A DNA stretch of 6,552 nucleotides from positions 1 to 6,552 of the forward strand of contig JACVXW010000054.1 in the NCBI GenBank assembly GCA_015661135.1. The letters run 5' to 3'. The first letter of the stretch is position 1. Each line of letters starts with the position of its first letter. This DNA comes from Chloroflexota bacterium. Lineage in GTDB: Bacteria; Chloroflexota; Limnocylindria; Limnocylindrales; CSP1-4. This document shows, piece by piece, positions 1 to 6,304 of this stretch. The translations under genes and the position numbers were made by a program. The notes beneath the pieces are model-generated. The model was not told the origin of the DNA, made no database searches, and was given only the letters and a program-made list of their open reading frames with translations.

Positions 1-962
1 TCCCGGCCGATGGCCAGGGAGAGCATCCGCTCAGGGACGGTCACATTCGCAATTCGGTGCTCGGTATCGATGTCCACGGACAGGACCTGGGCCGGGGACA
101 GCGCGTTGGCCACGAACTGCGCCGGATCGTCGTTCCACGGGATGACGTCGATCTTCTCGCCGCCGAGCTCCGCGACGACCGCCTGGACGCGGACACCGCG
201 CTGGCCAACGGTCGCGCCGACCGGATCCAGGCCCTCCTGGCGGGACCCGACCGCGACCTTGCTGCGGCTACCGGCCTCACGGGCGATGGCCCGGACCTCG
301 ACCGTGCCGTTGTGGATCTCGGGGACTTCCATTTCGAACAGGCGCTTGAGGAATCCCTTGTGCGTCCGGCTCACGAGCAGCGCCGGCCCGCGAGGCGAAC
401 GACGGACCTCCAGCACGAAGGCCTTGACGTTCTGGCCGATCCGATAGTGCTCGAGCGGCGACTGCTCGGTCGTGGCGAGGATGCCCTCCACGCCCTTTCC
501 GACGTCGAGGATGATGGCCCTCGGCTCGGCGCGGTTGACCGTGCCGTTGATCAGTTCACCCTCGCGGCTCGCGAACTGGTCGTAGACGACGTCCCGCTCT
601 GCCTCGCGAAGGCGCTGGAGCACGACCTGCTTCGCGGTTTGCGCGCCGATCCGGCCGAATGAGTTCTCATCCAGCTGCTCCATCTCGACGAGATCGCCGG
701 GTTGAGCGTCCGCCCGATGGAGGCGCGCGTCGTCCAGGGTGAATTCGGTCAGCGGATCCTCGACCTCGATGACGGCCACGCGAGCGCGAAAGACCCGGAT
801 CTTCCCGCTCTCGGCGTCGATCTGGACGTGGATGTCCTCTTCGTTCGCGATCCGGCGGTAGGCGGACTGGATCGCGTCCTCGACCGTGCGGATGAGTTGC
901 TCACGCGGGACCTGCTTCTCCGCATTGAGCTGGAGGAGGGCGCCGACGAAGTCTCGACTCAT
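1..962 (-). CDS. nusA: Transcription termination/antitermination factor NusA (partial, C-terminus beyond left edge)
   Basis: NusA binds RNA polymerase and nascent RNA and modulates pausing, intrinsic termination and antitermination. The first 320 residues are visible. Residues 1 to about 130 form the polymerase-binding N-terminal domain (start MSRDFVGALLQLNAEKQVPR). An S1 domain follows at about 134-200 (GELINGTVNR, VGKGVEGIL). KH1 spans about 201-280, with AREAGSRSKVAV, DPVGATVGQRG (GQRG is the GxxG loop) and the hallmark ELGGEKIDVIPW at 265-276. KH2 begins with VTVPERMLSLAIGR at 307-320, where the window ends. The rest of KH2 and any C-terminal tail are unseen. In KH1 the usual GACVG is GATVG, a mild substitution. 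ATG 962 is preferred because GGAGGG lies 10 bases upstream. An in-frame ATG at 980 would add MEGDAT but has no ribosome binding site. The gene stands 144 bases after ispG, with a terminator between and no rimP before it. Confidence 0.97.
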   Translation of the reverse strand, partial: MSRDFVGALLQLNAEKQVPREQLIRTVEDAIQSAYRRIANEEDIHVQIDAESGKIRVFRARVAVIEVEDPLTEFTLDDARLHRADAQPGDLVEMEQLDENSFGRIGAQTAKQVVLQRLREAERDVVYDQFASREGELINGTVNRAEPRAIILDVGKGVEGILATTEQSPLEHYRIGQNVKAFVLEVRRSPRGPALLVSRTHKGFLKRLFEMEVPEIHNGTVEVRAIAREAGSRSKVAVGSRQEGLDPVGATVGQRGVRVQAVVAELGGEKIDVIPWNDDPAQFVANALSPAQVLSVDIDTEHRIANVTVPERMLSLAIGR

Positions 963-972
963 GGTCGCATCG

Positions 973-978
973 CCCTCC
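973..978 (-). promoter_or_regulatory. Ribosome binding site of nusA
   Basis: GGAGGG reads on the minus strand at 978 to 973, ten bases before the ATG at 962. It is the clearest Shine-Dalgarno match in the intergenic gap and decides the nusA start against the in-frame ATG at 980, which this motif overlaps. Confidence 0.7.
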
Positions 979-1016
979 ATTTCATCGTGGTCGTCCGGTA
1001 GGTGGTCCTGCCGCCG

Positions 1017-1043
1017 AAAAAAATACGTGGGGGTCACCCACGT
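1017..1043 (-). terminator. Intrinsic terminator after ispG / in the nusA leader
   Basis: On the minus strand a perfect 7-base stem, ACGTGGG pairing with CCCACGT, closes a 5-base loop (TGACC). One A and then seven consecutive T follow. The stem arms are 1043-1037 and 1031-1025, and the T run is 1023-1017. This is a textbook Rho-independent terminator and by far the longest T run in this GC-rich window. It ends 64 bases after the ispG stop and so plausibly closes the frr-to-ispG transcript. It also sits between the only promoter-like element of the gap and the nusA start, so it could act as an attenuator. On the plus strand an A run follows no hairpin in the right order, so it is one-directional. 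Confidence 0.85.
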
Positions 1044-1069
1044 CCTTCGAGGCGGCCGTATCTGTTTCG

Positions 1070-1088
1070 TCGGGGAGTATACACCCGA
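1070..1088 (-). promoter_or_regulatory. Candidate -10 element within an inverted repeat, upstream of nusA
   Basis: TATACT lies on the minus strand at 1081-1076 and matches the sigma-70-type -10 consensus in five of six bases, notable in GC-rich DNA. Upstream, the best -35 candidate is TTCTCG at 1106-1101 with a long 19-base spacer and three of six matches, so the -35 is weak. The hexamer sits inside arms TCGGG (1070-1074) and CCCGA (1084-1088), separated by nine bases, with a central GTATAC palindrome. Such a dyad over a -10 would suit a repressor site, but no regulator can be named. A transcript starting near 1069 would meet the terminator at 1043 before reaching nusA. The promoter call is tentative. 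Confidence 0.3.
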
Positions 1089-1106
1089 GTGCCGCACGAG
1101 CGAGAA

Positions 1107-2345
1107 CTAGCTGACAGGCACCGGGTAGCGACGCTCAACGTAGCCCTCGAGCAGGCCGATGAATTCGTCCACGAGGCCATCCCCACGGAGCGTCCGATCC
1201 AGCTTCCCGTCAACGAAGACCGGCGCGACAGGATCCTCGAAGGTGCCCGGCAGACTGATCCCGATGTCTGCGTGCTTGGACTCTCCAGGTCCGTTCACGA
1301 CGCAGCCCATGACCGCAACCGTCATATCCTCGACGCCGGGCCGAAGCTCCTTCCAGACCGGCATCCGATCGCGAATGTGGTCCTGGATCCGGAGCGCCAT
1401 GTCCTGGAAGAACGTCGACGTCGTGCGGCCGCAGCCAGGGCACGCCGACACCTGGGGCAGGAAGGACCGGATCCCCATCGACTGGAGGACCTGCTGGGCG
1501 ACCCGGACCTCCTCCTCGCGCTCCCCGCCGGGCGCCGGCGTGAGCGAGACACGGATCGTGTCCCCGATCCCCTCCTCCAGCAGGATGGCCAGACCGGCCG
1601 TGGAGGCAACGATGCCCTTCATTCCGAGGCCTGCCTCCGTAAGGCCGAGGTGGAGCGGGTAGTCGGAGCGGGTGGCGAGGATCCGGTAGACGTCGACGAG
1701 GTCCCGGACCCGTGAGACCTTGGCCGACAGGATGATCCGGTCGTGCCGGAGCCCGGTCGACTCCGCCAGCTCAGCCGAGCGCATCGCGGACTCGATCATC
1801 GCCTCGATCATCACGTCGCGGGCGTCCCGCGGCTCCGGGAGACGGGCGTTCACGTCCATCAACGAGGTCAGCAGCTGCGGATCCAGCGAACCCCAGTTGA
1901 CCCCGATCCGGACCGGCTTGTCGTGCTCGATCGCGACCCGGACGATCGTCGCGAAGTTCTCGTCGTGACGCTTCGCGCCAACGTTGCCGGGATTGATCCG
2001 GTACTTGGCCAGGCCGGCGGCCATCGCCGGATACTCAACGAGCAGCTGGTGGCCGTTGTAGTGGAAGTCGCCGATGACGGGTACGGCCACGCCGAGGTCG
2101 GCGAGTTTCGTGAGCATCTCCGGCACGGCCGCCGCCGCGCCGTCGGTGTTGACGGTCACGCGGACCAGCTGGCTGCCGGAATGGGCCAGTCGCGCGACCT
2201 GGATCGCCGTCGCGTCTGGATCGGTCGTGTCCGTGTTCGTCATCGACTGGACGACGACGGGATGGGCGCTCCCGACGAGGACCCCGCCAACATCGACGCT
2301 GACAGTCGGGCGCCGTCGAGGACGCAGTGACTCCTGGCCGCTCAC
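1107..2345 (-). CDS. ispG: 4-hydroxy-3-methylbut-2-en-1-yl diphosphate synthase (IspG/GcpE)
   Basis: This iron-sulfur enzyme converts 2-C-methyl-erythritol 2,4-cyclodiphosphate to HMBPP, the penultimate step of the MEP isoprenoid pathway. It is 412 residues long and appears complete. The N-terminal TIM-barrel domain opens with HPVVVQSMTNTDTTD (29-43) and contains VRVTVNTDG and YRINPGNVG (115-123). The C-terminal domain carries the [4Fe-4S] ligands: Cys302 and Cys305 in ACPGCGRT, and Cys348 in MGCVVNGPGE. Catalytic Glu355 lies seven residues after Cys348, the same spacing as in the E. coli enzyme. The stretch between Cys305 and Cys348 is about 11 residues longer than in E. coli. The GTG start at 2345 overlaps the rseP stop as GTGA, which suggests translational coupling; only a weak GGCGGG precedes it. 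An intrinsic terminator follows the stop. Low-potential electron donors would be encoded elsewhere. Confidence 0.98.
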   Translation of the reverse strand: MSGQESLRPRRRPTVSVDVGGVLVGSAHPVVVQSMTNTDTTDPDATAIQVARLAHSGSQLVRVTVNTDGAAAAVPEMLTKLADLGVAVPVIGDFHYNGHQLLVEYPAMAAGLAKYRINPGNVGAKRHDENFATIVRVAIEHDKPVRIGVNWGSLDPQLLTSLMDVNARLPEPRDARDVMIEAMIESAMRSAELAESTGLRHDRIILSAKVSRVRDLVDVYRILATRSDYPLHLGLTEAGLGMKGIVASTAGLAILLEEGIGDTIRVSLTPAPGGEREEEVRVAQQVLQSMGIRSFLPQVSACPGCGRTTSTFFQDMALRIQDHIRDRMPVWKELRPGVEDMTVAVMGCVVNGPGESKHADIGISLPGTFEDPVAPVFVDGKLDRTLRGDGLVDEFIGLLEGYVERRYPVPVS

Positions 2346-3451
2346 GACCCGCCGCTCAGGCCCCGGATGATGTCGAAGCCGGTGATCCAGATGAGGAAGG
2401 CGAACAGGAAGACGAAGCCAAACATGTAGGTCAAGCGCTCCGCGCGCACGCTGATCCTCTGGCCGAAGGTCTTCTTCAGGGCAATCATCAGCATCCGCCC
2501 ACCATCGAGCGGGGGGAACGGCAGGATGTTCACAACGGCGAGATTCGCCGACAGGATGCCGGCCACATAGAGCGTCATGATCGGCCCACTGGTCCAGAAG
2601 ATGTCCCCGATCTGGGTCGCGATGCCGATCGGCCCGGCAACCGGCGGTGGCGCGGTTGGGTCGTTGGCTACCGAACCGACGAGGCTCCCCAGCCCGCCCA
2701 CGATCAGTCCCATCCAGAGGTACGTCTGCTGCGCTCCGACAGAAACGGCCGTGGAGAGATCGTTCTGCGCGTAGTCACCGTAGAAGTAGCTCTCGAATGG
2801 CTTCTCGGCGCCAGAGATGCCGAGTGCGCCCCTGTTCGCGTCGACCTCGGCCTGGGAGCGCAGCGTGACCGGGACGTCCCGGCGACTTCCTGCCTGATCG
2901 TCGATGGTCAGCACGACGGTTTCGCCGGCCCGGCTACGCAGGCCGTTGAGGGCACTCGGTCCAGTGAGGAACTGGTAACGCTCGCCATTGATGGCGACGA
3001 GCGCGTCGCCGGGCTGGAGACCGGCGACGGCTGCGGGCGACCCAGGCTGGATCTCGAAGAACCGGACCCCGACGTACGGGGAAGCAAGCCATGTCATCCC
3101 TGCGAAGATCACGAACGCGAGGACGACGTTCATGACCACGCCGGCGAGGAGGATCACGAGCTTCCTGGGCAGGCGCTGCGCCGAGAACGAGCGCGGGTCG
3201 TCCCCCTCGTCGCCGTCCTCACCCTCGAGCTTCACGAAGCCGCCGATCGGGAGCCAGTTCAGCGTATAGACGGTCTCGCCACGGTCCCGAAGGACCTTTG
3301 CCCGCGGCGGGAACCCGATCCCGAACTCCAGGACGCGCACCCGGAACAGGCGCGCGATCAGGAAATGGCCCAGCTCGTGGACCACGACGAGAATCCCGAG
3401 AATGCCGAAGAAGAGGACGATGGTGATGAGCGTCCGGAAGATTTCGGTCAT
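2342..3451 (-). CDS. rseP: RIP zinc metalloprotease RseP (site-2 protease family, M50)
   Basis: This is an intramembrane zinc protease that cleaves membrane-spanning substrates such as anti-sigma factors after a first cut, releasing envelope-stress signals. It has 369 residues, with about four membrane segments: about 6-33, 97-121, 287-311 and 339-361. The HELGH motif (25-29) in the first segment supplies two zinc-binding histidines and the catalytic Glu26. NILPFPPLDGGRM (308-320) in a later segment supplies the third zinc ligand, Asp316. A single PDZ domain lies at about 125-200 (IQPGSPAAVAGLQPGDALVA). An acidic loop, EGEDGDEGDDP (76-86), follows IGGFVKLEG, as is usual in the family. VAGPIGI (271-277) is another family hallmark. 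The ATG start overlaps the dxr stop as ATGA, and the TGA stop overlaps the ispG GTG. No cognate sigma/anti-sigma pair is in the window, so the physiological substrate is unknown. Confidence 0.97.
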   Translation of the reverse strand: MTEIFRTLITIVLFFGILGILVVVHELGHFLIARLFRVRVLEFGIGFPPRAKVLRDRGETVYTLNWLPIGGFVKLEGEDGDEGDDPRSFSAQRLPRKLVILLAGVVMNVVLAFVIFAGMTWLASPYVGVRFFEIQPGSPAAVAGLQPGDALVAINGERYQFLTGPSALNGLRSRAGETVVLTIDDQAGSRRDVPVTLRSQAEVDANRGALGISGAEKPFESYFYGDYAQNDLSTAVSVGAQQTYLWMGLIVGGLGSLVGSVANDPTAPPPVAGPIGIATQIGDIFWTSGPIMTLYVAGILSANLAVVNILPFPPLDGGRMLMIALKKTFGQRISVRAERLTYMFGFVFLFAFLIWITGFDIIRGLSGGS

Positions 3452-4659
3452 GCGGGAACCCCGACGGCAAAGGCAGCGCGGACCTCGGCCTCGAGGGCGA
3501 CAAGGTCGCCAAGGTCCGGATCCGGCCCGGACCGGCCGCCGAACCGGTCCACGGCCGCCGTGAGCAGGCGTGGGATGCCGGGGAAGTCCAGCGTGCCGGC
3601 GAGGAATCGGGCGACGGCGACCTCATCGGCGGCGATGAGCGCTGCGGTGGCCCATGGGCCTGCCAGACCGGCATCGCGGGCAATGCCGAGAGCCGGAAAG
3701 CGGGCCGCATCCGGGGCACGGAAGTCCAGCCGGGCCGCCGCGACGAGGTCGGGCGGTGCGGCCGGAGACGGACGGCGATGCGGGTAAGTCAGGGCGTACT
3801 GGATGGGAAGTCGCATGTCCGGGGTTCCCAGCTGGGCCTTGAGGGAGCCGTCCACGAACACGACGGCCGAGTGGACGACCGATTGCGGATGGATGACCAC
3901 GTCGATCGCCGCGTACGGGAAATCGTACAGCCAGTGGGCTTCGATGACCTCGAGCCCCTTGTTGGCGAGGGTCGCGCTGTCGATCGTGATCTTCGAACCC
4001 ATCTGCCAGGTGGGATGGCGGAGGGCGGCCTCGACCGTGACGCCGGCGAGCGCCTCGGCTTCGAGGTCCAGAAACGGACCGCCCGAGGCCGTCAGCACCA
4101 ACCGCGCGACCGCCGCGCGCGACTCCCCGGCGAGGCACTGCCAGATCGCCGAGTGCTCCGAGTCTATCGGGCGGACCCAGGCGAGCGGACTGGCCATGGG
4201 GTCGCGGGAATCCGTCGCGGCTCGCTGTGCCGCCAGCGTGTTGGCGAGCGGCATCACGAGGTGGCCGCCGGCCACCAGCGTCTCCTTGTTCGCCGTGGCC
4301 ACGGCAGTCCCCCGCCGGAGCGCGGCCAGGACGGGGCCGAGGCTGACCATGCCGCCGGTCCCGACGACGAGCAGATCCAGGTCACCGCTGCCGGCCAGCG
4401 CCTCAAGGGCGGCATCGCCGACGTCGACGGCCGTGCCGGGCGGGAGGTCGCCGAGGTCCGCTCTCGCGTCGGGATCTGCCAGGACCACGGTCCTCGGTCG
4501 CAGGCGTCGCGCCTGGTCGCCGAGAAGACGTCCGTTTCGGCCACCGGCCAGCGCCACGACCTCGAACGACGGGTCGCGCTCGATGACGTCGACCGCCTGG
4601 CGGCCGATCGATCCGGTCGCGCCGAGCAGGGCGATCCGGATCCGAGGCACCTCGCTCAT
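3448..4659 (-). CDS. dxr: 1-deoxy-D-xylulose 5-phosphate reductoisomerase (Dxr/IspC)
   Basis: Dxr rearranges and reduces DXP to 2-C-methyl-D-erythritol 4-phosphate with NADPH, the committed MEP step and the target of fosmidomycin. From ATG 4659 it has 403 residues. The NADPH-binding Rossmann motif GATGSIG is at 13-19. ATANKETLVAGG lies near 121-132. DSEHSAI (166-172) carries metal ligands Asp166 and Glu168. TASGGPF carries Ser192. HPTWQMGSK carries His215 and Ser222. LANKGLEVIEAH carries Asn233, Lys234 and metal ligand Glu237. HPQSVVH ends at His264. About 16 extra residues separate NKETLVAGG from DSEH compared with E. coli. In the C-terminal domain the usual NAANE reads IAADE (342-346). An in-frame ATG at 4689 would add ten Ser-rich residues and overlap cdsA by 23 bases. 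I prefer 4659, seven bases after the cdsA stop, because the fold begins right there. Neither start has a strong ribosome binding site. The TGA stop overlaps the rseP ATG. Confidence 0.96.
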   Translation of the reverse strand: MSEVPRIRIALLGATGSIGRQAVDVIERDPSFEVVALAGGRNGRLLGDQARRLRPRTVVLADPDARADLGDLPPGTAVDVGDAALEALAGSGDLDLLVVGTGGMVSLGPVLAALRRGTAVATANKETLVAGGHLVMPLANTLAAQRAATDSRDPMASPLAWVRPIDSEHSAIWQCLAGESRAAVARLVLTASGGPFLDLEAEALAGVTVEAALRHPTWQMGSKITIDSATLANKGLEVIEAHWLYDFPYAAIDVVIHPQSVVHSAVVFVDGSLKAQLGTPDMRLPIQYALTYPHRRPSPAAPPDLVAAARLDFRAPDAARFPALGIARDAGLAGPWATAALIAADEVAVARFLAGTLDFPGIPRLLTAAVDRFGGRSGPDPDLGDLVALEAEVRAAFAVGVPA

Positions 4660-4666
4660 CGGAGAC

Positions 4667-5497
4667 TCAGCGGAAGACGACGGCGACATACAGCACGACC
4701 ACAGGGGCGGCGAACAGGAACGAGTCCACCCGGTCCAGGATCCCGCCGTGACCAGGGATCAGCCGTCCGGAGTCCTTGGCGCCGGCCGCCCGCTTGAGCA
4801 TCGACTCCGCGAGGTCGCCGGCCTGCGCCGCGGCCGCGATGATCGGGCCGAGCAGTGCCCCGGCGATGGCCTCGCGGCCGAGGCCGATGACGACCAGCGT
4901 GGACACGACGGTCACGGCGAGGGTTCCGCCGACGACGCCCTCAATCGTCTTCGCCGGGGAGATGTGCGCCATGAACGGGCGGCGGCCCCAGCGGCGCCCG
5001 ACGAGGTACGCCCCGGTGTCATACGCCCAGACCGACAGGATCAGGAGCAGCGTCCAGCCCTGGGCCGGCTGGAGGAACGCGAGCGGCGCCGCGTCCGGAA
5101 TCGCCGGCGCCTGCGAGCCGAGGCGCACGACGAACCCGAGCATTCCCGCGTACAGGGCCCCGAAGGTGGTCGTGGCGAGGGTGGCAAGCCCGTCAGCGGG
5201 ATCCTGACGGGTCAGCGCCGCGGCACCAACCAGGACGATGCCGATGGCAACGAAGAGCGCGCCCGAGCCGCCCGGGAGCGGCGCAACGCTGTCCGCCAGG
5301 GCGATCACGAGTGCCAACGCCGTTCCCAGCGCCGGGAGGGCAGGGTGCCCGGCGGCTTCCAGGAGCCGGAAGACCTCCCGCGCGGCGAGCACGACCGCAA
5401 AGCCGATGAGGATGGCGATCCACGGATCACCCAGCCACAGGACGACGAGCAGGGGCGGGGTCAGGAACGCGGCACTCCGCGTCCGTTCACGGAGCAC
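4667..5497 (-). CDS. cdsA: Phosphatidate cytidylyltransferase (CDP-diacylglycerol synthase, CdsA)
   Basis: CdsA is an integral membrane enzyme that makes CDP-diacylglycerol from CTP and phosphatidic acid, the branch point to all phospholipids. It has 276 residues and is strongly hydrophobic, with about seven or eight membrane segments between residue 10 and the C-terminus. The CdsA signature runs from Ser232 to Asp258: SMLKRAAGAKDSGRLIPGHG followed by GILDRVD, with KR, KD, HGG and DR intact. The upstream AYDTGAYLVGRRWGR (158-172), ISPAKTIEG (179-187) and QAGDLAES (225-232) are also typical family motifs. The GTG start at 5497 lies nine bases after the uppS stop, with GAGG at a good distance. 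The gene ends seven bases before the preferred dxr start. A small, Arg-rich N-terminal tail (MLRERTRS) is presumably cytosolic. Confidence 0.97.
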   Translation of the reverse strand: MLRERTRSAAFLTPPLLVVLWLGDPWIAILIGFAVVLAAREVFRLLEAAGHPALPALGTALALVIALADSVAPLPGGSGALFVAIGIVLVGAAALTRQDPADGLATLATTTFGALYAGMLGFVVRLGSQAPAIPDAAPLAFLQPAQGWTLLLILSVWAYDTGAYLVGRRWGRRPFMAHISPAKTIEGVVGGTLAVTVVSTLVVIGLGREAIAGALLGPIIAAAAQAGDLAESMLKRAAGAKDSGRLIPGHGGILDRVDSFLFAAPVVVLYVAVVFR

Positions 5498-5504
5498 GGC
5501 AGGA

Positions 5505-5508
5505 CCTC
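5505..5508 (-). promoter_or_regulatory. Ribosome binding site of cdsA
   Basis: GAGG at 5508-5505 overlaps the uppS TGA stop (TGAGG) and stands seven bases before the cdsA GTG at 5497. This supports the GTG as the true start and suggests coupling with uppS translation. Confidence 0.55.
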
Positions 5509-6304
5509 AGCGACCGAAGCGCCGCTGGCGCGAGGCGTACTCCGCCATGGCTGCATCCAGGGCGTCCGCCCCGAAATCCGGCCACAGGGTGTCCGTGGTC
5601 ACGAGCTCCGCGTAGGCGGCCTGCCAGACCAGGAAGTTGGAGAGGCGCTGCTCACCGCCCGTCCGGATGACGAGGTCGGGATCCGGCGTTCCGGCGGTGT
5701 AGAGGGCAGCCTCGATCGCGGCTTCGTCAACCGCGTCCGGCGAGACGCCCGACGCGACGATCCGCCGGACGGCGTCGACGATTTCCGTCCGGCCGGCGTA
5801 GTTGAAGGCAATGTTGAGGAGCAGCTCCGCACCACCCGCCGTCGCCTCCAGGGCGTTCTCGATCGATGCCCTCGTCGCGGGCGGGAGCTCGTCGGTCCGG
5901 CCGATCATCCTGACCCTGACCCCCTGGGCACGAAGCTCGTCAGTCTCATTCCGGATCGCCTGTTCCAGCAACCCGAACAGCGAGACGACCTCGCCGTCGG
6001 AGCGCGCCCAGTTCTCCCGGCTGAAGGCGTACAGGGTGAGGACCCGGATGCCGCGACGCCGGGCATGACGCAGGACGACGCGGATGGCTTCGACGCCGGC
6101 CGGGTGTCCCTCGAGTTCGTCCAGGCCCCGGGCCCGCGCCCAACGCCGATTGCCGTCCATGATGATCGCAACATGCCGCGGAAGGTCCGTGGCGGAGACG
6201 GCTTCCGGCTCGACCGGGCCGGCACGCTCGATCGACTCGACCGGGCCGCGCTGGTGGGCCGAGGGGGGCGCGTCGGTCGGACGGACGAGCGGTGCGCGGG
6301 CCAC
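5507..6304 (-). CDS. uppS: Isoprenyl transferase, probable undecaprenyl diphosphate synthase (UppS)
   Basis: This cis-prenyltransferase adds isopentenyl diphosphate units to farnesyl diphosphate (or a similar primer) to give the polyprenyl diphosphate carrier for peptidoglycan and other wall glycans. It is 265 residues long. HVAIIMDGNRRWA (44-56) holds catalytic Asp50. Other motifs are His67 in GHPAG, AFSRENW (93-99), NIAFNYAGR (164-172), IRTGGEQRLSNFLVWQAAYAEL (213-234; Arg214, Glu218) and LWPDF (240-244). The usual NYGGR reads NYAGR here. The first 42 residues are a Pro/Ala/Glu/Arg-rich extension not needed for the fold. No ATG, GTG or TTG codon occurs in frame between the GTG at 6304 and Met49 inside the core motif, so the extension seems real. 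The start overlaps the frr stop by one base (TAGTG). Chain length of the product cannot be read from the sequence. Confidence 0.96.
   Translation of the reverse strand: MARAPLVRPTDAPPSAHQRGPVESIERAGPVEPEAVSATDLPRHVAIIMDGNRRWARARGLDELEGHPAGVEAIRVVLRHARRRGIRVLTLYAFSRENWARSDGEVVSLFGLLEQAIRNETDELRAQGVRVRMIGRTDELPPATRASIENALEATAGGAELLLNIAFNYAGRTEIVDAVRRIVASGVSPDAVDEAAIEAALYTAGTPDPDLVIRTGGEQRLSNFLVWQAAYAELVTTDTLWPDFGADALDAAMAEYASRQRRFGR
6209..6248 (-). repeat. Short in-frame direct repeat in the uppS N-terminal extension
   Basis: The 13-base plus-strand word CTCGACCGGGCCG occurs at 6209-6221 and again at 6236-6248, a period of 27 bases or nine codons. On the coding strand it gives GPVE twice (GPVESIERA then GPVEPEAVS). 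It looks like a small local duplication inside the poorly conserved N-terminal extension of UppS. Confidence 0.6.

Noticed and set aside
57..662. A plus-strand open frame opposite nusA
   Set aside because: It mirrors the nusA codons exactly, and nusA has clear S1 and KH domains on the minus strand. There is no ribosome binding site or family match.
963..980. ATG at 980 as the nusA start
   Set aside because: It is in frame but has no ribosome binding site upstream, while GGAGGG is well placed for ATG 962, whose protein aligns with the family N-terminus.
1010..1056. Outer stem GCCGCC/GGCGGC (1051-1056 with 1010-1015) as an antiterminator
   Set aside because: The two arms enclose the terminator hairpin, and the downstream arm lies after the T run. 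It would form too late to prevent termination, and six G/C bases pair easily by chance in this DNA.
1002..2330. Plus-strand open frames opposite ispG
   Set aside because: Both the 1002-1715 and 1743-2330 frames are codon-aligned shadows of ispG, rich in Arg and Asp, and one starts inside the terminator region.
2327..3787. A 486-codon open frame on the plus strand, opposite rseP and the end of dxr
   Set aside because: It is codon-aligned antisense to rseP, whose protease and PDZ motifs are intact. The product is a charged, low-complexity shadow without family features.
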